From the NCBI GenBank assembly GCA_017619655.1, contig JAFZRV010000001.1:372001-436000 (forward strand): 64,000 bases of DNA, given 5' to 3'. Below the pieces are notes generated by a model. The model saw nothing but the letters and a program-made list of their open reading frames with translations. It was not told where the DNA came from and ran no database searches. A program made the position numbers and the translations under genes. Below are positions 10,052 to 18,926 of the stretch, one piece after another. Positions within the stretch are counted from its first letter, which is position 1, and the number at the start of each line of letters is the position of its first letter. Source of the DNA: Bacteroidales bacterium. GTDB taxonomy: Bacteria > Bacteroidota > Bacteroidia > Bacteroidales > UBA932.

Positions 10052-10089
10052 ATCACAAAGATAGCATTTTTTGCTATCTTTGTGATATG
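10049..10089. promoter_or_regulatory. Perfect palindromic divergent promoter containing both start codons
   Basis: Arms catatcacaaagatagc (10049-10065) and gctatctttgtgatatg (10073-10089) are exact reverse complements over 17 bp, with a 7-nt loop atttttt. Each arm carries a TATCTTTG -7 box (10056-10063 on minus, 10075-10082 on plus), a four-base spacer tgat and an ATG. Both genes, gntP and the MATE exporter, should be transcribed from the start codon itself. Each promoter's upstream contacts must fall in the other gene's first codons. Confidence 0.8.
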
Positions 10090-11445
10090 GCAGAAAACAT
10101 CCCTCTTGAATTAGGTACCGAGAAGATCAGCAAGCTGTTGAAGCAGTATGCCATGCCGGCCATCATCGCGATGACGGCGTCTTCTCTCTACAATATGGTG
10201 GACAGCATCTTCATCGGACAGGGCTGCGGACCGATGGCCATCTCCGGCCTCGCGCTGACTTTCCCGCTGATGAACCTCTCCGCCGCTTTCGGCACCCTCG
10301 TCGGCGTCGGCGGCGCCACCCTGATCTCCGTGCTGCTGGGCCAGAAAAACTACCCCGTAGCCAAGAAAGTGCTGAGCAACGTCTTCATCCTCAACGTGCT
10401 CGTGGGTGTGGTTTTCTCGGCCGTCTCCCTGATCTTCCTCGATCCCATCCTGCGCTTCTTCGGCGCCAGCGACGCCACGCTGCCCTATGCACGCAGCTAC
10501 ATGATTCCCATCCTGGCCGGCAACATCATCACACACCTGTACTTCGGCCTGAACTCCATCGTGCGCGTGTCGGGGCACCCGCAGAAAGCCATGTACGCCA
10601 CGATCCTGACCGTCACGCTCAATACGGTCCTGGACCCCATCTTCATCTTCGTGTTCAAGATGGGCATCCAGGGCGCCGCCATCGCGACGGTCATCTCGCA
10701 AAGCGTGTCCCTGATCTGGATCATGCGCATCATCTGCGACAAGCGCGAATTCCTGCACCTGTCGCGGGAAACCTTCGGCCTGGACTGGGGCATCGCCAAG
10801 CGCTCCCTGGCCATCGGCCTGGCACCTTTCCTGATGAACGTCGCCTCGTGCTTCGTGGTGATCTTCATCAACAACCAGTTCAAGCGCTACGGCGGCGACC
10901 TGGCCATCGGCGCCTACGGCATCGTGAACCGGCTTGTGTTCCTCTTCCTGATGATCGTCATGGGCTTATGCCAGGGCATGCAGCCGATAGCAGGCTATAA
11001 CTACGGAGCAAAGTTGTATGACCGTGTGCTGGAAGTGCTGCATCTGACCGTCAAATGGGCACTGGTCGTGACCTTCACCTGCTTCGTGGTGGGCATGTTC
11101 TTCCCGCGCGCGGCGGTATCGTTGTTTACGCACGACGAGGAACTGATCGGCCTGGCGGCGCACGGTTTCCGCATCACGGTCCTCCTCTTCTTCATCATCG
11201 GCCGCCAGATGGTGATCACCAACTTTTTCCAGAGCATCGGCCTGGCCAACAAGGCCATCTTCCTGTCGCTCTCGCGCCAGCTGATCTTCCTGCTGCCCTT
11301 CCTGGCCATCCTGCCGCTGTGGTTCGGTGCGGATGGCGTGTGGTTCAGCATGCCGGCTTCCGACCTGGCCGCGCTGGTGGTATCCGAGATCCTGCTGGCC
11401 CGTCTGAAAACGAGTTTTAAAAAAGAACAAGAAGCAAATGCATGA
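10087..11445 (+). CDS. MATE-family multidrug/cation efflux transporter
   Basis: A 452-residue MATE exporter that pumps organic cations or other compounds out using Na+ or H+. Two MatE halves with about 12 membrane segments are visible: AMPAIIAMTASSLYNMVDSI, GPMAISGLALTFPLMNLSAA, GVGGATLISVLLGQ, YGIVNRLVFLFLMIVMGLCQ, MQPIAGYNYGAK. The start at 10087 (MAENIPLELG) is taken because 51 nt of upstream in-frame sequence lie across the promoter. The cytidylate-kinase-like gene begins inside its last codons, indicating co-transcription. Confidence 0.93.
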   Translation: MAENIPLELGTEKISKLLKQYAMPAIIAMTASSLYNMVDSIFIGQGCGPMAISGLALTFPLMNLSAAFGTLVGVGGATLISVLLGQKNYPVAKKVLSNVFILNVLVGVVFSAVSLIFLDPILRFFGASDATLPYARSYMIPILAGNIITHLYFGLNSIVRVSGHPQKAMYATILTVTLNTVLDPIFIFVFKMGIQGAAIATVISQSVSLIWIMRIICDKREFLHLSRETFGLDWGIAKRSLAIGLAPFLMNVASCFVVIFINNQFKRYGGDLAIGAYGIVNRLVFLFLMIVMGLCQGMQPIAGYNYGAKLYDRVLEVLHLTVKWALVVTFTCFVVGMFFPRAAVSLFTHDEELIGLAAHGFRITVLLFFIIGRQMVITNFFQSIGLANKAIFLSLSRQLIFLLPFLAILPLWFGADGVWFSMPASDLAALVVSEILLARLKTSFKKEQEANA

Positions 11446-12082
11446 TATGGAACCGCATCTGATTATCTCCATCGGACGCCAGATCGGCGCGGGCGGACTG
11501 GGCGTGGCCCGGCGCCTGTCGCAGGAATTCGGCTTGAAGGTTTACGACAAGGAACTTCTGTACGAAGTGGCCCGCGAGAGCGGTCTGGACGAGTCCTGCT
11601 TCGCCCAGCGCGACGAGCACTCGTCGCAGGGCAGGCGCACGGCGCTCCAGAGCTTCCGTTCCGTCCTTGGCCTGTACAACCGCGCCGGCACGAACAGCGT
11701 GATGACGGAAGAACAGCTCTTCAAGATCCAGAGCGAGGTCATGCAGCGGATCGCCGAGAAGGAGGACTGTATCTTCGTGGGCCGCTGCGCCGACTACATC
11801 CTGCGCGACGAGCCGCGGCTGGTGACGGTCTTCATCGCCGCAGACCTGGAAAGCCGGGTGCGGAACCTGATGCGGGTCGGCGGGAAAACGGAAGAAGAAG
11901 CCCGCCGCATGATCGAAGTTGGCGACCGCAAGCGGGCCGAGTACTACAACTACTATACGTTCAAGAAGTGGGGCGACTCGGCCAGTTACGACCTTTGCGT
12001 CAACGCCTCCCGCCTCGGTGACGACGAAGACAAGGTCGTGGACCTGATCAAATATTTCATGAAACAACGCAACCTCATCTAG
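11438..12082 (+). CDS. Cytidylate kinase-like family protein
   Basis: A 214-residue P-loop protein of the cytidylate kinase-like family (PF13189 type). It opens with LIISIGRQIGAGGLGVARRL, which replaces the normal Walker A, and has KVYDKELLYEVARESGL, a central IFVGRCADYILRD strand and FIAADLESRVRNLMRVGG. True CMP kinase (Cmk) is usually a separate gene, so the substrate here is unproven. It overlaps the MATE gene by 8 nt and ends 1 nt before ettA, so it sits in the middle of a three-gene operon. A start at 11447 (MEPHL) is an alternative. Confidence 0.85.
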   Translation: MHDMEPHLIISIGRQIGAGGLGVARRLSQEFGLKVYDKELLYEVARESGLDESCFAQRDEHSSQGRRTALQSFRSVLGLYNRAGTNSVMTEEQLFKIQSEVMQRIAEKEDCIFVGRCADYILRDEPRLVTVFIAADLESRVRNLMRVGGKTEEEARRMIEVGDRKRAEYYNYYTFKKWGDSASYDLCVNASRLGDDEDKVVDLIKYFMKQRNLI

Positions 12083-12083
12083 C

Positions 12084-13760
<1,677 letters not shown>

Positions 13761-13764
13761 TTTT

Positions 13765-15048
13765 TTACCAGTCCACCCGCAGGATATACGGCACCCCGTT
13801 GAGGACGTCGGTGCGGCCTGTGTACTGTACGCCGTAGTAGGTGTCGACCGTGTCGACGGTCGTGGCGCAGAAGACGGAGACGAAATAGCGTCCCGGCTTC
13901 GAAATGGGAATCGTCAGCTGTTTTTCGGTGCCGTGGTTCACGTCTTTCCAGCGGGCGTTCTCTCGGAAGGCAAAGTCCTGTCCGTCCGCGAAGAGCCAGA
14001 GGTCGAAGCGGTCGGTCCAACGGGCCGGTGCGGAGAGCGTGACGGTCATCTCGCTGACGCCCTTGGGCACGTCGACAGCGAAATGGTGATACTGCCGGTC
14101 GCCGATACAGGTAAAGTCCGGGTCGTTGTCGGCGGTCCGGCGCTCCATGTGCCGCGGCTCGCCCTTGCGGAGCACGCCTTTGAGCCGTGTCGTGCCGTTG
14201 CCGTCCAGTGCGTAGCGGATCATCGCTGCCATGAGTTCCAGTCGGTCGCCCGAAATCATGCGTTCCGGATGCGAGCCGATGACCACCACGCGGCCGGTCT
14301 GCGGGGATTCCTTCCAGGCCCACGCGCTGACCTTCTGGTGGATGGATTTCTTGAGTTTCAGCGTGTCGCCGATGTAGCGCAGCAAGATTTCCGTGCCTTC
14401 CGGTACGTTCTCTTCCATATAGGCGTAGCAGCCGCCATTGTGCCGGATGCTGTCGATCTGCATGTCGCCGCCGAAATCATAGTACTGCAGCAGCGGGGAG
14501 CCCGGTTCCACGGTCATGCCGGTCGCGGACTTCTCGAGGCCCGTGCCCACGGTCCAGCCGGGCCAGAGGTGCAGGTAGTCGGGGCGGGGGACGTAGCCCG
14601 TGTCGCGCACCGATCCGTGCGAGACCATGAAGGCTCCGGCACAGGTGCCCACGACGCTGCCGCCGTTCTTCAGGAAGGTCCGGAAGTGCTCGCGGCCTTC
14701 CGCTGTCAGCGACTTGGTGTGCCCCAGCGCCTTGCCGCCGTTGAGGTACACGGCGCGGAAGCGCGGCGCGCCGTCGGGGTAGAGGAGGGCGCCGTTCTCG
14801 TCGAGCGGGTTGCTGACCAGCAGGAAGTTCTGCATCAGCGTGTCGAGCCGCGTCATTTCCAGCCGCGGTGCCGTGGAGAGCTGCTCCATCGTCAGCCCCA
14901 GCCAGTCCGCCGCCGGCAGATCCGGATAGGAATTCAGCGAGCAGCCGCCGTCCATGAACAGGTCTTTGTAATACCCGTTCTGTCCCGCCGCCGGCAGTGT
15001 CGCCAGCAGCATTCCGATTGTCAACAGGGAAAGAAATGCCTTTTTCAT
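13765..15048 (-). CDS. Exported class-I glutamine-amidotransferase-like protein with C-terminal beta domain
   Basis: A 427-residue secreted protein with a Sec signal (MKKAFLSLLTIGMLLATLPA, cut near AAGQ). Residues about 25-285 look like a class-I GATase / biotin-ligase N-terminal-like fold: FKNGGSVVGTCAGAFMVSHG places a nucleophile at Cys136, and IGSHPERM gives His260 and Glu262, so the Cys-His-Glu triad is present. Residues about 310-427 resemble a PPC-type beta sandwich (FAVDVPKGVSEMTVTL, PISKPGRYFVSVF). The natural substrate is unknown; an intracellular ammonia-transfer role is excluded by export. It lies 12 nt after the DUF362 gene. Confidence 0.75.
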   Translation of the reverse strand: MKKAFLSLLTIGMLLATLPAAGQNGYYKDLFMDGGCSLNSYPDLPAADWLGLTMEQLSTAPRLEMTRLDTLMQNFLLVSNPLDENGALLYPDGAPRFRAVYLNGGKALGHTKSLTAEGREHFRTFLKNGGSVVGTCAGAFMVSHGSVRDTGYVPRPDYLHLWPGWTVGTGLEKSATGMTVEPGSPLLQYYDFGGDMQIDSIRHNGGCYAYMEENVPEGTEILLRYIGDTLKLKKSIHQKVSAWAWKESPQTGRVVVIGSHPERMISGDRLELMAAMIRYALDGNGTTRLKGVLRKGEPRHMERRTADNDPDFTCIGDRQYHHFAVDVPKGVSEMTVTLSAPARWTDRFDLWLFADGQDFAFRENARWKDVNHGTEKQLTIPISKPGRYFVSVFCATTVDTVDTYYGVQYTGRTDVLNGVPYILRVDW

Positions 15049-15060
15049 AGTCTGGAAGTC

Positions 15061-16197
15061 CTATTTCATGAAGACCAGTTCGTAGTGGCGGCTTCCCAGC
15101 CCGATCTTCTCGCCGTGGATGAGCTGGGTTTCCCACTCGGATTCCGGCGTGGTGTTCTTGAAATGATCGTGGTGGTGATGGTGGAAGTTCTCGTCGTGCA
15201 GATGGTCTCCCAGCACCGAGTTCCGAAGGGGTTCTGCGGCCAGGCAGGCGTCCGCGCAGGCCTGGTCGAGTGCGACCGGGTCCGTGGATGCGAACATGCC
15301 GATGTCGGGGAGGATGGGGGCGTCATTCTCTGCATGGCAGTCGCAGTACGGCGAAACGTCCACGATGAGCGAAAGGTGGAAACAGTCCCGTCCGCTGACG
15401 ACGGCCTGGGTATATTCGGCCATCTTGGCGTTCAGGATGGAAATGGCCTGGTTTTGTGCGAAGTCGATCGCATCGAAGTTGCAGGCACCGAGGCAGCGTC
15501 CGCAGCCCACGCAGTGGCTTTCATCCACGCGCATCTTGCGCTTTTCGGCGTCATACACCAGGCCGCCGTTGGCGCATTCCTTCTGGCACCGGCGGCAGCC
15601 GCGGCACTTGTCCTCGTAGATCATCGCTTTTCCGGCGGAATGCTGGTCTTTCTTTCCGGCCCGGGAGCCGCAGCCCATGCCGATATTCTTGATAGCTCCG
15701 CCGAAGCCCGTCATCTCGTGCCCCTTGAAGTGGGTCAGGCTGATGAAGACGTCGGCATCCATCACGGCACGTCCGATGAGGGCCTCCTTCGTGTAGACTC
15801 CGCCTTCCACCGGCACGGCTACGTCGTCGGTGCCCTTCAGGCCGTCGCCGATGATGACGGGGCAGCCGACGGAGAGCGGCGTGAAGCCATTCTCCCAGGC
15901 GCACTCCAGGTGCTCCAGGGCATTTTTCCGAAAACCCGGATACATGGTGTTGCAGTCCGTGAGGAAGGGTTTACCGCCGAGTTCCTTCACGAGGTCGACG
16001 ATCGCTTTGGCGTAGTTGGGGCGAAGGTAGCTGATGTTGCCCAGTTCGCCGAAATGCATCTTGATGGCGACGAACTTGCCTTCCATGTCGATGTCGGCGA
16101 TGCCCGCCGTGCGGGCCAGCCGTTTCAGTTTGGCCGGCATGCTCTCGCCGAACGCCGTTGTCCGGAAGTCGGTGTAATACACTTTTGCAGTTTCCAT
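15061..16197 (-). CDS. DUF362 protein with two [4Fe-4S] ferredoxin motifs and a His-rich segment
   Basis: A 378-residue DUF362-family protein. Residues 1-190 are DUF362 (KFVAIKMHFGELGN, THFKGHEMTGFGGAIKNIGMG). Two ferredoxin motifs follow, CRGCRRCQKEC (198-208) and CVGCGRCLGAC (229-239), each continuing to bind a 4Fe-4S cluster. The DUF362 fold resumes (MFASTDPVALDQACAD). A histidine cluster (HDENFHHHHHDH, about 334-345) suggests extra metal binding. Start 16197 is preferred: it follows the -7 box at 16224-16231 by 26 nt. Electron-transfer role inferred; partner unknown. The exported GATase-like gene follows. Confidence 0.88.
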   Translation of the reverse strand: METAKVYYTDFRTTAFGESMPAKLKRLARTAGIADIDMEGKFVAIKMHFGELGNISYLRPNYAKAIVDLVKELGGKPFLTDCNTMYPGFRKNALEHLECAWENGFTPLSVGCPVIIGDGLKGTDDVAVPVEGGVYTKEALIGRAVMDADVFISLTHFKGHEMTGFGGAIKNIGMGCGSRAGKKDQHSAGKAMIYEDKCRGCRRCQKECANGGLVYDAEKRKMRVDESHCVGCGRCLGACNFDAIDFAQNQAISILNAKMAEYTQAVVSGRDCFHLSLIVDVSPYCDCHAENDAPILPDIGMFASTDPVALDQACADACLAAEPLRNSVLGDHLHDENFHHHHHDHFKNTTPESEWETQLIHGEKIGLGSRHYELVFMK

Positions 16198-16223
16198 GGT
16201 ATGGGATTTCAAGGGATTCAAGA

Positions 16224-16231
16224 CAAAGTTA
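16224..16231 (-). promoter_or_regulatory. -7 promoter box of the DUF362 gene
   Basis: TAACTTTG on the minus strand, 26 nt before the ATG at 16197. It faces away from the sialidase box 23 bp further on. Confidence 0.6.
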
Positions 16232-16254
16232 ATAAAAAACCATCCAGAAAATCG

Positions 16255-16262
16255 TAACTTTA
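16255..16262 (+). promoter_or_regulatory. -7-like promoter box of the sialidase gene
   Basis: TAACTTTA differs from TAnnTTTG at the last base and lies 21 nt before the ATG. Confidence 0.45.
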
Positions 16263-16283
16263 CCCAAACAATCCCTTTTCCCC

Positions 16284-17417
16284 ATGCGAAAGCTGTTATT
16301 TATCATTCTGGCAGCTCTGCTGTTGCAATGCCAGCCGGTCCGGCCGCCGCAGGGGCCGGTGACGGTCCGGACGGCCGGTGACGACGGCGTGGCGGCTTAC
16401 CGGATTCCCGGCATCGTCACCACGAAATCCGGCACGCTGGTCGCCGTCTATGATATCCGGCACGACAGCGCCCGCGACCTGCAGGGCGACATCGAGATCG
16501 GCATCAGCCGCTCGACCGACCGCGGCAATACCTGGGAGCCGATGATCGTCGCCCTCTCGATGGGCGGATACGGCGGCCTGTCCCGCGCCGAGAACGGGGT
16601 GGGGGATCCCTGCATCCTGCTCGACGAGACAACGGGCGACCTGCTGGTCTTTGCCGCCTGGGTGCATGGAAAAGGCGGCAAGGCGGCCTGGTGGAGCGCC
16701 GGCGACGGATTCGAGCCGGACGAGACGCCGCAGCTGCTGATGGTGCGCTCGAAAGATGACGGCCGCACGTGGTCCGCGCCCGTAAACCTGACGAGGCAGG
16801 TGAAGCAGCCGGAATGGCTCTTCACCTTCCAGGCGCCGGGCCGCGGCATCACGATGACCGACGGCACGCTGGTCGTGCCCTTCCAGCACCAGGAACCCGA
16901 CCGCACCCCCGCCGCGGGCATTATGTACAGCCGGGACCACGGCGAAACCTGGACCGTCTCGGCGGACGCGAAGACCAATACTACGGAATCGCAGGTGGCT
17001 GAAATCGCCCCGGGCGTGCTGCTGCTCAGCATCCGGGACAACCGGGGAACGGGCCGGGCCCTGTACGTGACCCGCGACATGGGACGAACCTGGACGCCGC
17101 ACGCGGCCGACGGCCAGCTGCCCGATCCTGTCTGCATGGCTTCGCTGCTGCACGTGCCGGCCGCGGAAAACAGCCTGGGCCGCGATATCCTGCTCTTCGC
17201 CAACCCGGCCGATGAAAAGGAGCGCCGCAAAATGACGCTGCGCATCAGCTTCGACGGCGGCGCGACCTGGCCCGGCGCCGTGCTCTTCGATGCGGGGGAA
17301 TGCTGGGGCTATTCCTGCCTGACGATGGTCGACCCCGAGACGGTCGGCGTCCTCTACGAAGGCTCGCAGGCCCACATCACCTTCCGGGCCATCCCGCTGC
17401 GCGACCTGCAGCCATAA
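16284..17417 (+). CDS. Exo-alpha-sialidase (GH33)
   Basis: Removes terminal sialic acids from glycans. The 377-residue protein has a hydrophobic signal that may be lipidated (LLLQC, Cys16). The GH33 arginine motif is YRIPGI, and five Asp-box repeats mark the six-bladed propeller: SRSTDRGNTW, VRSKDDGRTW, YSRDHGETW, VTRDMGRTW and ISFDGGATW. It stands alone, without sialic acid lyase or transport genes nearby, so released sialic acid may be left for others or used by genes elsewhere. Ends in a terminator shared with rpsU. Confidence 0.93.
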   Translation: MRKLLFIILAALLLQCQPVRPPQGPVTVRTAGDDGVAAYRIPGIVTTKSGTLVAVYDIRHDSARDLQGDIEIGISRSTDRGNTWEPMIVALSMGGYGGLSRAENGVGDPCILLDETTGDLLVFAAWVHGKGGKAAWWSAGDGFEPDETPQLLMVRSKDDGRTWSAPVNLTRQVKQPEWLFTFQAPGRGITMTDGTLVVPFQHQEPDRTPAAGIMYSRDHGETWTVSADAKTNTTESQVAEIAPGVLLLSIRDNRGTGRALYVTRDMGRTWTPHAADGQLPDPVCMASLLHVPAAENSLGRDILLFANPADEKERRKMTLRISFDGGATWPGAVLFDAGECWGYSCLTMVDPETVGVLYEGSQAHITFRAIPLRDLQP

Positions 17418-17423
17418 CAAAAA

Positions 17424-17462
17424 CAGGCCCCTTCTGCAAAAGAGGGGGCCTGCTGTCATTCT
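17424..17462. terminator. Terminator between convergent sialidase and rpsU
   Basis: Stem caggcccc / ggggcctg with a 13-nt loop, followed by ctgtcattcttt. The flanking aaaac on the other side gives a short T-rich run for the minus strand, so it may work for both genes. Confidence 0.7.
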
Positions 17463-17473
17463 TTGGGACGAAC

Positions 17474-17665
17474 TTACTCGTCGCGGAGCTGAAGCTTCTG
17501 CACGTAGATGGCCTTGTTCATCATCTCACGTTTCTTCACGGACGGTTTCTCGAACGTCTTGCGGGAGCGGAGCTCACGGATGACACCCGTCTTCTCGAAT
17601 TTGCGTTTGAATTTCTTCAGCGCGCGCTCGATGTTCTCACCTTCTTTGACCTGTACGATAATCAT
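17474..17665 (-). CDS. rpsU: 30S ribosomal protein bS21
   Basis: A 63-residue basic protein, MIIVQVKEGENIERALKKFK, ending YVQKLQLRDE; family length and content match bS21. In Bacteroidota bS21 helps sequester the anti-Shine-Dalgarno end of 16S rRNA (published for Flavobacterium). The ATG at 17665 is fixed by an unusually strong Shine-Dalgarno (AGGAGGTG, 17673-17680) with 7-nt spacing, which is absent from nearly all other genes here. A longer in-frame reading upstream would cross the promoter and is rejected. Confidence 0.95.
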   Translation of the reverse strand: MIIVQVKEGENIERALKKFKRKFEKTGVIRELRSRKTFEKPSVKKREMMNKAIYVQKLQLRDE

Positions 17666-17672
17666 TTGCTTA

Positions 17673-17680
17673 CACCTCCT
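17673..17680 (-). promoter_or_regulatory. Strong Shine-Dalgarno of rpsU
   Basis: AGGAGGTG on the minus strand, 7 nt before the rpsU ATG. It is almost fully complementary to the 16S 3' end. Such a site fits bS21 autoregulation: ribosomes lacking bS21 expose the anti-SD and translate rpsU. Confidence 0.85.
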
Positions 17681-17695
17681 TTTTCTTAGGGACCG

Positions 17696-17703
17696 CAAAG
17701 ATA
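17696..17703 (-). promoter_or_regulatory. -7 promoter box of rpsU
   Basis: TATCTTTG on the minus strand, 30 nt before the rpsU ATG, giving a short leader of about 27 nt that contains the Shine-Dalgarno. Confidence 0.7.
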
Positions 17704-17716
17704 GAGAAATATTTTG

Positions 17717-17724
17717 TAAATTTG
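17717..17724 (+). promoter_or_regulatory. -7 promoter box giving a probable leaderless xerC mRNA
   Basis: TAAATTTG, four bases (ttac), then GTG of xerC. It lies 13 bp from the divergent rpsU box, so the two promoters cannot easily be occupied together. Confidence 0.65.
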
Positions 17725-17728
17725 TTAC

Positions 17729-18646
17729 GTGTTGCAAGAAAATTTTATCCGCTACCTGCAAGTCGAGCGGCGCTACTCGCCGCGGACGGTCCGCCTCTAT
17801 GACGAGGCGGTGTCGGATTTCTATGCCTTCCTGGAGGAAGATCCCGCACCGGAAAGCCTGACCGCCCTGCACCTGCGGAGTTTCATCGCACACGGCCTCG
17901 ACGCGGGACTTTCGGCCCGCACGATGAACCTCAAGCTCTCCGCCCTCAGCACCTGGGCCAACTGGCTGCTGCGCCAGGGCCTGCTGGAGAGCAATCCCGT
18001 GAGCAAGGTGCCCCGCCCGAAACAGGAGAAGAAACTGCCAGTCTTCTACACGGAAAAGGCCATCGACAACTACTTCGACGAAAGCCGCAGGCGGGTGGAG
18101 GAAGACCCCGGCAACTTCTCCCTCTTGCGCGACCGGATGATCATGGTCATCCTCTACGCGACCGGCATGCGCCGCGCCGAACTCTGCGCCCTGAAAGTGA
18201 CCGACTTTGACCCGTCGCGCCGGCTTTTCCGGGTGGTTGGCAAGGGCGACAAGCCGCGAGAAATCCCCGTCCCGGCTTTGTTATGTCAGGAAATTTCGCT
18301 ATATTTGGAAAAATTGGGTGAAGCGTATCCCGAAAACCCGGAAGGAAAGTTCTTTCTCACCGACAGCGGCGCCCCGCTCTACCTGGCCTTCGCCGACAAC
18401 GTCGTCAAGCGCGAACTGGCCGGCGTGGAGGGTTTTACCGGCAAGAAGTCGCCCCACGTGCTGCGGCACTCCCTGGCCACGCACCTGCTCAACCGGGGCG
18501 CGGACCTGAACAGCATCAAGGAGATCCTGGGACATTCCTCGCTGGCGGCGACGCAGGTGTATACGCACAACTCGTTTGAACAGTTGAAAAAGACATATTT
18601 AACCGCTCATCCCAGAGCAAAAAACGGAGGTAAACATGGAAATTAA
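17729..18646 (+). CDS. xerC: Tyrosine recombinase XerC-type
   Basis: A 305-residue tyrosine recombinase, probably acting at dif to resolve chromosome dimers. The N-terminal SAM-like domain (FIRYLQVERRYSPRTVRLYDEAV) is followed by the catalytic domain: Arg in YATGMRRAELCAL, HVLRHSLATHLLNRG (H-x-x-R), LGHSSLAATQVYTH (His and the Tyr nucleophile). It starts at GTG, four bases after a -7 box. The last codons (KNGGKHGN) double as the Shine-Dalgarno and start of hpf. The rpsU-xerC-hpf cluster is a common Bacteroidota arrangement, so this is housekeeping rather than a mobile integrase. Confidence 0.92.
   Translation: MLQENFIRYLQVERRYSPRTVRLYDEAVSDFYAFLEEDPAPESLTALHLRSFIAHGLDAGLSARTMNLKLSALSTWANWLLRQGLLESNPVSKVPRPKQEKKLPVFYTEKAIDNYFDESRRRVEEDPGNFSLLRDRMIMVILYATGMRRAELCALKVTDFDPSRRLFRVVGKGDKPREIPVPALLCQEISLYLEKLGEAYPENPEGKFFLTDSGAPLYLAFADNVVKRELAGVEGFTGKKSPHVLRHSLATHLLNRGADLNSIKEILGHSSLAATQVYTHNSFEQLKKTYLTAHPRAKNGGKHGN
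18626..18631 (+). promoter_or_regulatory. Strong Shine-Dalgarno of hpf, inside xerC
   Basis: GGAGGT, 4 nt before the hpf ATG and within the last codons of xerC. Together with rpsU it is the only clear Shine-Dalgarno seen in the window. Confidence 0.8.
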
Positions 18647-18926
18647 AGTACAGTCCATCAAGTTCGACGCAGACCAGAAACTGCTTGACTACATCGACAA
18701 GAAAGTCAGCAAGATCGAGAAATTCTACGAAGACATCGTGCGCACGGAAGTCGACCTCTCCCTGCTCGCCGATCCGCAGAACAAGAACGTGAAGGTGCAC
18801 GTCTTCATTCCCGGCAACGAACTCGTCGTGGAGCGCAACAGCGACACGTTCGAAAGTGCCGTCAACGATTGCGTATCGACGTTGAAAGATCTCCTGGTAT
18901 CGGAGAAGGAGCGTCGCTACAAATAA
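18636..18926 (+). CDS. hpf: Short ribosome hibernation-promoting factor
   Basis: A 96-residue HPF/RaiA-family protein (MEIKVQSIKFDADQKLLDYI, KVHVFIPGNELVVERNSDTF, ESAVNDCVSTLKDLL). It binds the decoding centre of idle ribosomes and supports dimerisation or protection. It lacks the long C-terminal tail of long HPF. Its start overlaps xerC by 11 nt and its last 65 nt overlap the convergent lplA gene. Translation probably depends on the internal Shine-Dalgarno. Confidence 0.92.
   Translation: MEIKVQSIKFDADQKLLDYIDKKVSKIEKFYEDIVRTEVDLSLLADPQNKNVKVHVFIPGNELVVERNSDTFESAVNDCVSTLKDLLVSEKERRYK

Noticed and set aside
13933..16257. Plus-strand 774-codon frame opposite the GATase-like and DUF362 genes
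   Set aside because: Antisense shadow; the minus-strand genes have clear catalytic and Fe-S motifs, signal peptide and promoter.
17729..18646. Tyrosine recombinase as sign of a mobile element or integron
   Set aside because: It sits in the rpsU-xerC-hpf cluster common in this phylum, without att repeats or cargo.
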